DNA of 58,723 nt. It comes from Xanthomonas bonasiae (lineage in GTDB: Bacteria > Pseudomonadota > Gammaproteobacteria > Xanthomonadales > Xanthomonadaceae). The notes below the pieces were generated by a model. The model saw nothing but the letters and a program-made list of their open reading frames with translations. It searched no databases and was not told where the DNA came from. Location of the stretch: positions 1 to 58,723 of the forward strand of contig NZ_JAFIWB010000031.1 of NCBI RefSeq assembly GCF_017163705.1, read 5' to 3'. Position 1 is the stretch's first letter; the number at the start of each line of letters is the position of its first letter. Position numbers and translations under genes: made by a program. This document shows positions 46,212-58,535 of this stretch, in pieces.

Positions 46212-47457
46212 ACTTGGTTTCGACGTAGTCGTCGATCAGCGCGACGAACTCGTGGGCGATGTTCTCGCCGCGCAGGGTGACGGTCTTTTCGCCGTCGACG
46301 AACACCGGCGCCGACGGCGCCTCGCCGGTCCCCGGCAGCGAGATGCCGATGTTGGCGTGGCGCGATTCGCCCGGTCCGTTGACCACGCAGCCCATCACCG
46401 CCAGGGTCATGTTCTCGGCGCCGGGATGGCTCACCTTCCACTCCGGCATCTTCGCGCGGACGTGGTTCTGCACCACCTTGGCCAGTTCCTGGAAGAACTC
46501 GGAGGTGGTGCGGCCGCAGCCCGGGCAGGCGGTGACCAGCGGGGTGAAGGCGCGCTGGCCGGTGGTCTGCAGCAGTTCCTGGGCGACGATCACCTCCTGC
46601 GTGCGCGACTGCCCCGGCTCGGGGGTCAGCGAGATGCGGATGGTGTCGCCGATGCCTTCCTGCATCAGCACCGCCAGCGCCGCGCTGGAGGCGACGATGC
46701 CCTTGCTGCCGATGCCGGCCTCGGTCAGGCCCAGGTGCAGCGCGAAATCCGAGCGCTGCGCCAGGTCGCGGTACACCGCGATCAGTTCCTGCACGCCGCT
46801 GACCTTGCAGCTGAGCACGATGCGGTCGCGGCCCAGGCCCAGTTCCACCGCGCGTTCGGCCGAATCCAGCGCCGAGCGGATCAGCGCCTCGCGCAGCACG
46901 CGGCCGGCGTCCCACGGCGTCTCGCGGCGCGAATTCTCGTCCATCAGCTGCGCCGCCAGGGCCTGGTCCAGCGAGCCCCAGTTGGCGCCGATGCGCACCG
47001 GCTTGTCGTACTTCAGCGCGAACTCGATCAGCTGCGCGAACTGGGTGTCCTTCTTCTTGCCGAAACCGACGTTGCCGGGGTTGATGCGGTACTTGGCCAG
47101 CATCTCGGCGCACGCCGGTTCGGCGGCCAGCAGCTGGTGCCCGTTGTAGTGGAAGTCGCCGATCAGCGGCACCTCGATGCCCATCATCCGCAGCTTGTCG
47201 ACGATGCGCGGGATCGCCGCGGCCGATTCGGCGTTGTTGACGGTCAGCCGCACCAGTTCCGAGCCGGCGCGCCACAACTCGGCCACCTGCTTGACCGAGG
47301 AGGCCACGTCGGCGGTGTCGGTGTTGGTCATCGACTGCACCACGATCGGCTTGCCGCCGCCCACGACGACGCCTCCGACGCGGACCGGCTGGGTGGAACG
47401 GCGCGCCCAGGGCGCGGCGTCGCTGGGGGGGGTGGGTCGGCTGACGGCGTCGTACAT
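46192..47457 (-). CDS. ispG: (E)-4-hydroxy-3-methylbut-2-enyl-diphosphate synthase
   Basis: 421 residues. The MEP-pathway iron-sulfur enzyme has a TIM barrel ([48 protein letters not shown]) and a C-terminal [4Fe-4S] domain with [12 protein letters not shown] and [18 protein letters not shown]. It forms HMBPP from MEcPP. The length fits the gammaproteobacterial form. Divergent from the RegB-like kinase gene, about 100 bases away. Confidence 0.96.
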   Translation of the reverse strand: MYDAVSRPTPPSDAAPWARRSTQPVRVGGVVVGGGKPIVVQSMTNTDTADVASSVKQVAELWRAGSELVRLTVNNAESAAAIPRIVDKLRMMGIEVPLIGDFHYNGHQLLAAEPACAEMLAKYRINPGNVGFGKKKDTQFAQLIEFALKYDKPVRIGANWGSLDQALAAQLMDENSRRETPWDAGRVLREALIRSALDSAERAVELGLGRDRIVLSCKVSGVQELIAVYRDLAQRSDFALHLGLTEAGIGSKGIVASSAALAVLMQEGIGDTIRISLTPEPGQSRTQEVIVAQELLQTTGQRAFTPLVTACPGCGRTTSEFFQELAKVVQNHVRAKMPEWKVSHPGAENMTLAVMGCVVNGPGESRHANIGISLPGTGEAPSAPVFVDGEKTVTLRGENIAHEFVALIDDYVETKYVRRAG

Positions 47458-47561
47458 GCGCGCATTTTAGCGTGAGCGGGCGGCCGCGCCCCACCCCGGC
47501 GCCGGGGACTGCGACGGTTTGTCGCAGACAGCCGTGCGCGCCAGCGCATACGATGCGCGCC

Positions 47562-48785
47562 ATGACCTCCACCGATGCCTCGTTCCTGCGCACCCTGTGC
47601 AGCCTGCGCTGGCTGGCCACCGCCGGGCAGGCGGCGACGATCCTGGTCGCGACCTGGGCGATGCGGCTGCCGCTGCCGCAGCTGCCGCTGTGGTCCGGCG
47701 TGGCCGCGTTGACCCTGTTCAACCTGTATGCGCAGCTGCGCCTGCGCCATGCCGACACCGCCGCGCCGGCCACCGCGTTCGGCCACATCCTGGTCGATGT
47801 GACCGTACTGACCTGGATGGTCGGCTGGAGCGGCGGCATCGGCAACGCCTTCGGCTCGCTGTTCCTGGTGCTGATCGCGTTGGCCGCGCTGGCGCTGCCG
47901 CTGCGCTGGGCGCTGGCGGTGGCGGCGGCCTGCGTGGCCGGCTACGCGGTCAGCGCGCTGTTCGGCCTGCCGCTGCCGCGCGGCCCGCACCAGGCCTTGG
48001 ACCTGCAGCGCTGGGGCATGGCCGCCAACTTCCTGCTGTCCACCATCGTGGTGCTGGTGTTCTCCACCCGCCTGGCGCTGTCGCTGCGCGAACGCGAGCG
48101 CGAGCTGGCGCTGCTGCGCGAGCGCTTCACCCGCAACGAAGGCATCGTCGCCCTGGCCACCCACGCCGCCTCGGTCGCGCATGAGCTGAATACGCCGCTG
48201 GCGACGATGACCCTGCTCACCGACGACATCGTCGAGCAGATCGAGCAGCCGGAACTGCGCGAGGACCTGGAAACCCTGCGCGAACTGCTGGTGCAGTGCC
48301 GCGAACGGGTGCTGGCGCTGGCCGCACCGGCGCAGCGCGCCGGCGGCGGCACGGTGTCGCTCGCGCACGTGCTGCACCAGTGGCAACTGGTGCGCCCGAC
48401 CGTGCAACTGCGGCGCAACGACGACGCGCCGCTGCAGCTGCGCCTGGAGAGCGCGATCGGCCACCTGCTGCAGGTGCTGCTGAACAACGCCGCCGATGCC
48501 GGCGAACGCGCCGGCCATCCGCAGGTGGACCTCAGCGTGCGGGTCACCGGCAGCGAACTGGTCGGCGAGGTCCGCGACTACGGCGGCGGCTTCGACGCCA
48601 ACCAAGTCGCGCTGCCGGCCACCCTGTTCCGCAGCGGCAAGCCCGACAGCATGGGCGTGGGCCTGGCGCTGTCGCATGCCACCATCGAACGCCTGGGCGG
48701 CGAACTGTGGACCCAGCCGGCGCCGGACCACGGCGCACGGGTCGGTTTCCGCCTGCCGCTGCTCGCCCTGGAGACGCCCGCATGA
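47562..48785 (+). CDS. regB: RegB/PrrB-type redox sensor histidine kinase
   Basis: 407 residues from ATG at 47562 (another ATG three codons upstream). Six membrane helices span about 10-170. The loop SGGIGNAF at 90-97 matches the quinone-sensing GGxxNPF loop of RegB. The H box is SVAHELNTPLATM with His207. A cysteine in LLVQCRERVL (Cys246) sits where RegB has its redox-active Cys. ATPase boxes follow: NNAADAGERAG, VRDYGGGFDA and GVGLALSHATIERLGG. It probably senses quinone or cysteine redox state and phosphorylates the adjacent regulator. Its stop overlaps the next start (ATGA). Confidence 0.88.
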   Translation: MTSTDASFLRTLCSLRWLATAGQAATILVATWAMRLPLPQLPLWSGVAALTLFNLYAQLRLRHADTAAPATAFGHILVDVTVLTWMVGWSGGIGNAFGSLFLVLIALAALALPLRWALAVAAACVAGYAVSALFGLPLPRGPHQALDLQRWGMAANFLLSTIVVLVFSTRLALSLRERERELALLRERFTRNEGIVALATHAASVAHELNTPLATMTLLTDDIVEQIEQPELREDLETLRELLVQCRERVLALAAPAQRAGGGTVSLAHVLHQWQLVRPTVQLRRNDDAPLQLRLESAIGHLLQVLLNNAADAGERAGHPQVDLSVRVTGSELVGEVRDYGGGFDANQVALPATLFRSGKPDSMGVGLALSHATIERLGGELWTQPAPDHGARVGFRLPLLALETPA

Positions 48786-49348
48786 GCAACGACGCCCCGC
48801 TGGGCCTGCTGGTCGACGACGACCCGCTGTACCTGCGCACCCTGCAACGCACCCTCGCCCGCCGCGGGCTGGAGACGCTGACCGCCGACAGCGGCGCCGC
48901 GGCGCTGGCCCTGGCCACGGCGACGCCGCCGGACTACGCGCTGATCGACCTCAAGCTGGGCGACGAATCCGGCCTGGCGCTGATCCAGCCGCTGCGCGCG
49001 ATCCGCGCCGACATGCGCATCCTGCTGGTCACCGGCTACGCCAGCATCGCCACCGCGGTGGAGGCGATCAAGCTCGGCGCCGACGATTACCTGCCCAAGC
49101 CGGCCACGGTGCAGATGATCCTGCGCGCGTTGAGCCTGGAGGCGGACAGCGCCGAGGACGACGACGCACTCGAACTGCCGGACGCGATGACCCCGCTGAG
49201 CCGGCTGCAGTGGGAGCACATCCAGCAGGCCATGCACGAGACCGGCGGCAACGTTTCGGCGGCCGCGCGCCTGCTCGGCATGCACCGCCGCTCGCTGCAG
49301 CGCAAACTGGCCAAGCGCCCCAGCCCGCAACGCGAGCCGCCGCGCTGA
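48782..49348 (+). CDS. regA: RegA/PrrA-type response regulator
   Basis: 188 residues. Receiver domain with acidic pair VDDDP, phospho-acceptor Asp56 in LIDLKLGD, Thr84 in LVTGYAS and Lys106 in YLPKPA. A short linker leads to a Fis-type helix-turn-helix: NVSAAARLLGMHRRSLQRKL, close to the near-invariant RegA recognition segment. The pair is translation-coupled with the kinase. In other proteobacteria it controls respiration, redox enzymes and virulence. Confidence 0.9.
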   Translation: MSNDAPLGLLVDDDPLYLRTLQRTLARRGLETLTADSGAAALALATATPPDYALIDLKLGDESGLALIQPLRAIRADMRILLVTGYASIATAVEAIKLGADDYLPKPATVQMILRALSLEADSAEDDDALELPDAMTPLSRLQWEHIQQAMHETGGNVSAAARLLGMHRRSLQRKLAKRPSPQREPPR

Positions 49349-49475
49349 GCGCGGTGCGGTCGCGCATGGCGTCGCCGTCTACCGTCGTACACACCGGCTT
49401 CACTTTCCCAACCCGCGGCTGTTCGCCGTCCGCGCGCCGACTCAAGTCGCCCACGCAGGCGCCGTTAAATCCTGC

Positions 49476-51272
49476 ATGCGCCCTTCTTCTCATCCGCTGC
49501 CGCCCGACGAATCGACGAGGCTGGCGACCCTGCGCCAGCTGTGCCTGCTCGATACCCCGGCCGACCGCGTCTTCGACCTGATCACCCAGCTGGCCTCGCG
49601 CACCCTGCGCACCCCGATCGCGCTGGTCTCGCTGATCGACGAGCAGCGCCAGTGGTTCAAGTCCCGGGTCGGCCTGGACGCGCCGCAGACGCCGCGCAGC
49701 CAGGCCTTCTGCGCGCATGCGATCCACAGCCCCGAGCTGCTGGTGGTGGCCGACGCGCGGCAGGATCCGCGCTTCCGCGACAACCCGCTGGTCACCGGGC
49801 CGCCGTTCATCCGCTTCTACGCCGGCGCGCCGCTGATGCTGGCCGACGGCACCGGCCTGGGCACGCTGTGCGTGATCGACAGCGAACCGCGCAGCGAGTT
49901 CGACGCCGACGCGCGGCGTACCCTGCAGGAGCTGCGCGACCTGCTGCTGCTGCGGATCGAGACCCTGCGCAACACCGGCTACGTCGATGCGCTGACCGGC
50001 CTGCCCAACCGCAGCCGCTTCAACGAAGACCTGACCATGTGGCTGTCGCTGCAGAGCGCGGACCAGCACGACACCGGCGTGGCGATCGACGTCTGCGGCA
50101 CCGAGTACTTCCGCGACATGGTCAAGGCCCTGGGCTGGGAATACGCCGAGGGCTACCTGCTGGCCGCGCGCGACCGCCTGCTGCAAGCCCTGGACGGGTT
50201 GCCGGCCTACCGCATCGACACCACCAGCTTCGCCTTCGTGGTGAAGGGCAACGACCCGGCACAGCTGGCGCAACGCTGCGAACGCGTGTGCGGCGCCTTC
50301 GCCGAGGCGATCGAGCACCAGGGCATTCCGCATGCCGCGACCCCGTCGCTCGGCGCGGTGAGCCTGGACGGCGTGCTGAGCGCCAACCACACGCTGCGCT
50401 CGCTGACCACCGCGGTGGACATGGCACGCCAGCGCGGCCTGCCGTGGAGCCTGTACGAGCGCAGCCACGACGCCAGCCAGCGCAATGCGTTCCGGATCCT
50501 GGCCGCGCTGCCGGAAGCGCTGAGCGCGCGCGAGCAACTGAGCCTGCACTACCAGCCGCGGGTCAGCCTGCGCAGCGGCGACTGCGTCGGCGTGGAAGCG
50601 CTGCTGCGCTGGGAGCATCCGTTGCTCGGCACGGTCGCGCCCAACGACTTCATCCCGCTGGCGGAGAAGACCGCGCTGATGAGCCGGGTCACCGCCTGGG
50701 TGTTGCGGGCCGGCATCGCGCAGGCGGCGCTGTGGCAGCAGCAGGGCCATCGCTTCAGCGTCTCGCTGAACGTGTCGGCGGTGGACCTGGAACAGGCCGA
50801 CTTCATCGCCACGCTGCGCGAGCTGCTGACGCGGCACGCGCTGGAACCGGGCCGCATCGAGATCGAGTTCACCGAAAGCGCGATGATCCGGCATCCTGAG
50901 CGCGTGGCCGAACAGCTGCAGGAAATCAGCGCGCTGGGGGTGAAGATCGCCATCGACGACTTCGGCAGCGGCTACAGCAACCTCAGCTACCTCAAGCGCA
51001 TCCCCGCCAACGCGCTGAAGATCGACCAGTCGTTCATCCGCTCGCTGCCGGGCAGCCGCAAGGACTGCATGATCGTGCCGTCGATGATCCGGCTCGGCCA
51101 CGATTTCGGCCAGCAGGTGGTGGCCGAAGGCATCGAGACCGAGCAGATCTACGACATGCTGCGCGAATGGGGCTGCGACGAGGGCCAGGGCTACTGGATC
51201 GCGCGGCCGATGCCGGCGGCGGCGCTGGAGGCCTGGCTGGCCACGCCATGGCGCGACCAGGCACACGGTTGA
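49476..51272 (+). CDS. GAF-GGDEF(degenerate)-EAL cyclic-di-GMP protein
   Basis: 598 residues. An N-terminal GAF domain (about 15-165) is followed by a GGDEF-like domain (about 170-325) with DALTGLPNRSRF, but the active-site loop reads RIDTTSFAF in place of GGDEF, so it should not make c-di-GMP. The EAL domain (about 335-595) keeps the catalytic residues: EALLRW, SLNVSAVDL, EIEFTES, IDDFGSGYSN, LKIDQSF and VAEGIETE. It is probably an active phosphodiesterase controlled by the GAF ligand. No membrane segments. Confidence 0.9.
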   Translation: MRPSSHPLPPDESTRLATLRQLCLLDTPADRVFDLITQLASRTLRTPIALVSLIDEQRQWFKSRVGLDAPQTPRSQAFCAHAIHSPELLVVADARQDPRFRDNPLVTGPPFIRFYAGAPLMLADGTGLGTLCVIDSEPRSEFDADARRTLQELRDLLLLRIETLRNTGYVDALTGLPNRSRFNEDLTMWLSLQSADQHDTGVAIDVCGTEYFRDMVKALGWEYAEGYLLAARDRLLQALDGLPAYRIDTTSFAFVVKGNDPAQLAQRCERVCGAFAEAIEHQGIPHAATPSLGAVSLDGVLSANHTLRSLTTAVDMARQRGLPWSLYERSHDASQRNAFRILAALPEALSAREQLSLHYQPRVSLRSGDCVGVEALLRWEHPLLGTVAPNDFIPLAEKTALMSRVTAWVLRAGIAQAALWQQQGHRFSVSLNVSAVDLEQADFIATLRELLTRHALEPGRIEIEFTESAMIRHPERVAEQLQEISALGVKIAIDDFGSGYSNLSYLKRIPANALKIDQSFIRSLPGSRKDCMIVPSMIRLGHDFGQQVVAEGIETEQIYDMLREWGCDEGQGYWIARPMPAAALEAWLATPWRDQAHG

Positions 51273-51323
51273 ACGCGCCGCCTGCGCACCCCTGAGGTTA
51301 CGGCGGCGGCGCTCAGGCGTCGC

Positions 51324-52886
51324 TCACCAGAACACCGTGTACAGCGCGATCAGGATCGCGACCACGCCGACCGCCCCGATCTTGAAGCCGAGCGTGGTGG
51401 CATAGCCGACGTCGTCGGTGCGGATCAGGTCGCGCGCCTGCGTGGCCGCGGTCGCCAGCGACACCACCACCGCCAGCACCAGCGCCGCCACGAACACCAC
51501 GCCGATGCGGTCCATGAACGGCAGTTCCGGCCAGGCGAACTTGAGCGCGAACGACAGCACCACCGACCCGATCGCCGCGGTCAGCGCGCCGGCTTCGTTG
51601 GCGCGCTTCCAGAACAGCCCGAGCATGAAGATCACCACCACGCCCGGGGTGAAGAAGCCGGTGAATTCCTGGATGAACTGGAAGCCCTGGTCGAAGTTGC
51701 CGAGCAACGGCCGCGCGGTGAGGATGCCGACCAGCACCGACGTCACCGCCGCGATGCGGCCCACCCGCACCAGTTGCTTCTGTTCGGTGCGCGGGCGGAA
51801 CTTGGCGTAGAAGTCCAGGGTGAAGATCGTCGCCACCGAATTGATCTTCGACGCCAGCGAGGCCACGATCGCCGCCACCAGCGCGGCGAACACCAGGCCC
51901 AGGATGCCGCTGGGCAGCAGTTGCATCATGGTCGGATAGGCCTGGTCGGGCTTGGCCAGGTCCGGCGCCAGCACCACCGCGGCGATGCCCGGCACCACGA
52001 TCACCAACGGCATCAGCAGCTTCAGGAACGCGGCGAACACGATGCCCTTCTGCGCCTCGCCGATGTCCTTGGCGGCCAGCGCGCGCTGGATGATGTACTG
52101 GTTGAAGCCCCAGTAGCTGATGTTCATCACCCACAGCCCGCCCAGCAGCACGCTCAGGCCCGGCAGGTCCTTGTAGAACGGGTTGTCCTTGCTCAGGATC
52201 ATGTGGAAGTGCTCCGGGTGCGCGTTCCACAGGTGCTTGAACCCGGCCAGCACGCCGGCACCGTCGCCGATGCGCGACAGGGTCAGCCCGGCCACCAGCA
52301 ATCCGCCCAACACCAGCAGGGTGACCTGCACGATATCGGTCAGCGCCACCGCCTTGAGCCCGCCGTACAGCTGGTAGACCAGCGCGAACACGCCGATCAG
52401 GGCCAGCGCCAGGGTCTGGTCCATGCCGGTGACCTGACTCACCGCGATCGAACCCAGCCACAGGATCGAGGTCAGGTTGACGAACACGTACAGCAGCAGC
52501 CAGAACACGGCCATCAACGTGCGGATCCACTTGCCGTAGCGCTGCTCCAGGAACTGCGGCATGGTGTAGATGCCGTTGCGCAGGAAGATCGGCAGGAAGA
52601 ACTTGCCGACGATCAGCAGGGTCAGCGCCGCCATCCATTCGTAGGACGCGATCGCCAGGCCGATTGCATAGCCGGAACCGGCCATGCCGATGATCTGCTC
52701 GGCGGAGATGTTGGCCGCGATCAGCGACGCGCCGATCGCCCACCACGGCAGGGTCTTGCCGGCCAGGAAGTAGTCCTCGGCGCTCTTGCTGTGCCCGGCC
52801 TTTTCCCGCGACACCCACTGCGCGAGCACGAAGATGCCGGTCAGGTAGACCAATACGATCGCAATATCCAACGTCGCCAGACCCAC
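51324..52886 (-). CDS. Sodium/solute symporter (SGLT type)
   Basis: 520 residues from GTG at 52886, chosen because GGGAGAAG lies four bases upstream. About 14 membrane helices. SSS family features include SAEDYFLAGKTLPWWAIGAS, ISAEQIIGMAGSGYAIGLAI, YQLYGGLKAVALTDIVQ, GLWVMNISYWGFNQYIIQRAL, and ASLASKINSVATIFTLDFY in the sodium-site helix. The subfamily resembles vSGLT-like sugar transporters. Placed next to a secreted GH3 glycosidase, it could import the released monosaccharide with sodium. Confidence 0.9.
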   Translation of the reverse strand: MGLATLDIAIVLVYLTGIFVLAQWVSREKAGHSKSAEDYFLAGKTLPWWAIGASLIAANISAEQIIGMAGSGYAIGLAIASYEWMAALTLLIVGKFFLPIFLRNGIYTMPQFLEQRYGKWIRTLMAVFWLLLYVFVNLTSILWLGSIAVSQVTGMDQTLALALIGVFALVYQLYGGLKAVALTDIVQVTLLVLGGLLVAGLTLSRIGDGAGVLAGFKHLWNAHPEHFHMILSKDNPFYKDLPGLSVLLGGLWVMNISYWGFNQYIIQRALAAKDIGEAQKGIVFAAFLKLLMPLVIVVPGIAAVVLAPDLAKPDQAYPTMMQLLPSGILGLVFAALVAAIVASLASKINSVATIFTLDFYAKFRPRTEQKQLVRVGRIAAVTSVLVGILTARPLLGNFDQGFQFIQEFTGFFTPGVVVIFMLGLFWKRANEAGALTAAIGSVVLSFALKFAWPELPFMDRIGVVFVAALVLAVVVSLATAATQARDLIRTDDVGYATTLGFKIGAVGVVAILIALYTVFW

Positions 52887-53231
52887 TGCACTTCTCCCAC
52901 GGGCCGCGGCCCTTTCGCCTGTGTATCGATGCACCCATCCGCACAGGACGGGCGTTGTCTTTGAATGGCCTAGCGCGACCGCGAGCGGCCGCTGCCGCCG
53001 TGCCGTCGCGCATCGGCCGTCGCGCGAATCGTTTGTCGCGGCGCGTCCTGTCGCCCGATGCCGCTGCTGCGACCGCTGCCGCAGCGACCACGCAGCAGGC
53101 GGTTCGGGCAGCGGCTGGCGCTATCCGCCTGCGCCGCAGCCCTGGCATTGCCCGCTGCGCCGCTTGCGTCCGTATCGGTCGCAGGCGACGCCATCCGGCG
53201 ATGGCGCCGCTGCATCCTGGTCAGGCGCGCA
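52887..53231. other. Intergenic region between the GH3 and symporter genes
   Basis: 345 GC-rich bases between the end of the glycosidase gene and the symporter start. No gene, terminator with a T run or clear repeat is visible. The symporter promoter is expected near its ribosome site at about 52890, but no good -10/-35 pair stands out. Confidence 0.4.
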
Positions 53232-55820
<2,589 letters not shown>

Positions 55821-56360
55821 GGTCTTCCCTCCCAGGAACGGCGAACGCGCGACACACGACGGCCGCGCTCCCTCCCGAGACGCGCGACCGGCGCCTACGC
55901 TTCATTACTCGCCCCGACCCTGTCAACCACGCCGCGAGGTATGCCTTGCCCCGCTACGGATATTGGATTGCGCTATAGCGATGGAATACCGGCAAGGCCG
56001 GCCCGCCGCGTGATCGCAGCATCGCCAGCCGCCGCCATGGTCGCGCCGGCAAATACGCTTGTTGCGCCGCAACACTGCCGTGCCGGAGAACTGCGCAACT
56101 CTGCGGCGGCGATGGCGCCCTCTGTGGACGGTCTGCAGCGTCACGCGACGCAGCGTTTTTAGCGCCGATCCAGTCGGACGATTGCAGCGCCCATCTCCGC
56201 TCGTCGCGACTGAAGTCGCTCCCACAGACTTTTCTCCGCTATCGCGCGGCAGGTCAACCGACAAGCAAGGTGCGTGAGCCCGCTGCGGTTTCTCGAGCGG
56301 GCAGTCGACGCCTGCCGTGCAGGACGAGTCCGCTCACGGATACCGAAAGCGTGGCGCGCG
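55821..56360. other. Intergenic region with one REP-like unit
   Basis: No gene is supported between the GH3 start and the pgi terminator. One REP-like unit GCGACTGAAGTCGCTCCCAC lies at 56206-56230. The GH3 promoter should be near 55850-55920; the stretch TTCATTACTCGCCCC there is AT-richer than its surroundings but not a clear promoter. Confidence 0.55.
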
Positions 56361-56391
56361 GCAAAAACGAACGGGGCCCGAAGGCCCCGTT
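56361..56391 (-). terminator. Intrinsic terminator of the panD-pgi operon
   Basis: Perfect 9-bp stem AACGGGGCC/GGCCCCGTT (56370-56378 and 56383-56391) with a TTCG loop on the minus strand, followed by TCGTTTTTGC. It begins 23 bases after the pgi stop. All features of a Rho-independent terminator are present. Confidence 0.88.
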
Positions 56392-56413
56392 GCAGGACAC
56401 CCGAAAGCGCGCC

Positions 56414-57928
56414 TCAGCCGCGCAAGCGCGCCAGCACCGCGCGCGTCACCGGGTCGGCGACCTCGGTGGTTTCGCCCTGCAGCGCCGGCAGCAGCTGGCT
56501 GGCCAGTTGCTTGCCCAGCTCCACACCGAACTGATCGAAGGCGTTGATGCCCCAGATCACCGACTGCACGTAGACGCTGTGCTCGTACATCGCGATCAGC
56601 GCGCCCAGCGCCTGCGGGGTCAGCGCATCGAGCAGGATCAGCGTGCTCGGGCGGCCGCCGGGGTAGTCGCGGTGCGGGTCGTCGCTGCCCTGCCCGTTCG
56701 CCAGCGCCTCGGTCTGCGCCAGCAGGTTGGCCAGCAACGCCTGGTGGTTGACCGTGTAGGGATCGTCGTTGTGGATGCAGCCGATGAAATCGGCCGGCAC
56801 GATGCTGGTGCCCTGGTGCAGCGCCTGGAAGAAACTGTGCTGCACGTCGGTGCCGGCGCCGCCCCACCATACCGGCACGGTATCGGCCTGCACCGGGCTG
56901 CCGTCCAGCCGCACGCGCTTGCCCAGGCTCTCCATCACCAGTTGCTGCAGGTAGGCCGGCAACAGCGCCAGGCGCTGGTCGTAGGTCATCACCGCCTGCG
57001 TGGCGTAGCCGAGCACGTTGCGGTTCCACAGCGTGGTCAGCGCATGCAGCACCGCCACGTTGCGCTGCAGCGGCGCGTTCAGCGCGTGCTCGTCGAATTG
57101 CGCGGCGCCGGCCAGCAGCTGCTCGAAGCCGTCGGCGCCGATCGCCAGCGCGATCGGGAAGCCCACCGCCGACCACAGCGAATAGCGCCCGCCGACCCAG
57201 TCCCACATCGGCAGCACGCGGCCGGCGGCGATGTCGAAGGCCTTGGCGGCGCGCTCGGGATTGGCGCTGACCGCATACAGGCGCTCGCTGCCGCCGAGCC
57301 AATCGCGCAGGATCTGGCCGTTGAGCAGGGTTTCCTGGGTGCCGAAGGTCTTGGAGATCAGCACGCCGGCGGTGCGCGCCGGATCCAGCGTGGCCAGCGT
57401 GCGCTGCATCGCCGCGCCGTCGACGTTGGAGACGAAATGCACGCGGAAACGCGCGCCTTCGACCGGACGCAGCGCGTCGGCGACCAGGCGCGGGCCCAGG
57501 TCGGAACCACCGATGCCGACGCTGACGATGTCGGTGACCTCGGTCTGCGCCAGCGCGTCGATCAGCGCGCGCATGCGCTGCTGCACCTCGCGTGCGCTGG
57601 CGTTCGCTTCGGCCGCGACCGGCGCGCCGCTGAGCTCGCCGCGCAGCGCGGTATGCAGTGCGGCACGGCCTTCGGTGACGTTGACCGTCTCGCCGCGGAA
57701 CAGGCGCTGAAACGCGCCGGCCACGTCGTGCTCGGCGGCCAGCGCGAGCAGCGCGTCGAGCGCGGCGCGGTCGTATTTCTGCCGCGCGAAGTTGAAGTAC
57801 AACGGTCCGACCTGCACCGCCAGGTCTTCGACCCGGCCGGGCTCGGCGGCCAGCAATTCGGGAAGGCGCGCCCCGCGCAAACGCTGGGCGTGGGAGTGCA
57901 GTGCGTCGAAACCGTTGGACTGTGTCAT
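56414..57928 (-). CDS. pgi: Glucose-6-phosphate isomerase
   Basis: 504 residues from ATG at 57928, overlapping the panD stop (ATGA). SIS-fold isomerase: [57 protein letters not shown] and [16 protein letters not shown]-like segment ([16 protein letters not shown]) with catalytic residues. It interconverts glucose 6-phosphate and fructose 6-phosphate. Co-transcription with panD is unusual functionally but appears tight here. Confidence 0.96.
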   Translation of the reverse strand: MTQSNGFDALHSHAQRLRGARLPELLAAEPGRVEDLAVQVGPLYFNFARQKYDRAALDALLALAAEHDVAGAFQRLFRGETVNVTEGRAALHTALRGELSGAPVAAEANASAREVQQRMRALIDALAQTEVTDIVSVGIGGSDLGPRLVADALRPVEGARFRVHFVSNVDGAAMQRTLATLDPARTAGVLISKTFGTQETLLNGQILRDWLGGSERLYAVSANPERAAKAFDIAAGRVLPMWDWVGGRYSLWSAVGFPIALAIGADGFEQLLAGAAQFDEHALNAPLQRNVAVLHALTTLWNRNVLGYATQAVMTYDQRLALLPAYLQQLVMESLGKRVRLDGSPVQADTVPVWWGGAGTDVQHSFFQALHQGTSIVPADFIGCIHNDDPYTVNHQALLANLLAQTEALANGQGSDDPHRDYPGGRPSTLILLDALTPQALGALIAMYEHSVYVQSVIWGINAFDQFGVELGKQLASQLLPALQGETTEVADPVTRAVLARLRG

Positions 57929-58305
57929 GCGGCCTGCTTCGGGATGCTGTGGTTGGTATGGGTGATCTTGTTGGCGCCGTCCACGTAGACCAGGGTCGGC
58001 TGGAAGCGCGCGGCTTCCTCTTCGCTCATGCCGGCGAAGGCGGCGATGATGATCAGGTCGCCGACCTGCACGTGGCGCGCGGCGCCGCCGTTGAGCGAGA
58101 CGATGCCGCTGCCTTCGTCGGCGCGGATCGCGTAGGTGCTGAAGCGTGCGCCGTTGGTGACGTCCCAGATATGCACCTGCTCGAACTCGCGGATGCCGGT
58201 GGCGTCCAGCAGCAGCCCGTCGATGGCGATCGACCCTTCGTAGTTGAGCTCCGAATGGGTGACGGTGGCGCGGTGGATCTTGGTCTTCAACAGGCTCAGT
58301 TGCAT
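57925..58305 (-). CDS. panD: Aspartate 1-decarboxylase precursor
   Basis: 126 residues from ATG at 58305. [20 protein letters not shown] is the family's start, followed by NYEGSIAID, where Gly24-Ser25 is the self-cleavage site that yields the pyruvoyl group on the alpha chain. Catalytic Tyr58/Lys9-type residues lie in KIHRA and the [11 protein letters not shown] region is conserved. It makes beta-alanine for pantothenate. The open frame reaches 58374 but the extension is not family-like. Confidence 0.96.
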   Translation of the reverse strand: MQLSLLKTKIHRATVTHSELNYEGSIAIDGLLLDATGIREFEQVHIWDVTNGARFSTYAIRADEGSGIVSLNGGAARHVQVGDLIIIAAFAGMSEEEAARFQPTLVYVDGANKITHTNHSIPKQAA

Positions 58306-58535
58306 GCTTGCGGTACTGCGGTGGGGAAAGACGTGCAGTTTAGCAGCCGAGGGGTTAAGCGGCAGTGGCAGCAAGGCTTGGCGGCAGGTGCGTGGCGTTG
58401 TCCGCTGCGCGTCCCGGCATGCCCAGCGCAGGACATGATTTGGCTGCCTGACGCGGCAATGCGCGATGCGAGCGACGCCAACCGCGGCCGGTCGCGCGGC
58501 GGATCCCGCGGTTGCGGATCGCGTCGCGAAGCATC
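58306..58535. other. Region upstream of panD
   Basis: About 230 bases with no supported gene. The panD promoter must be here or within the repeats that follow; no clear sigma-70 pair was recognised. Minor open frames do not carry motifs. Confidence 0.4.
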
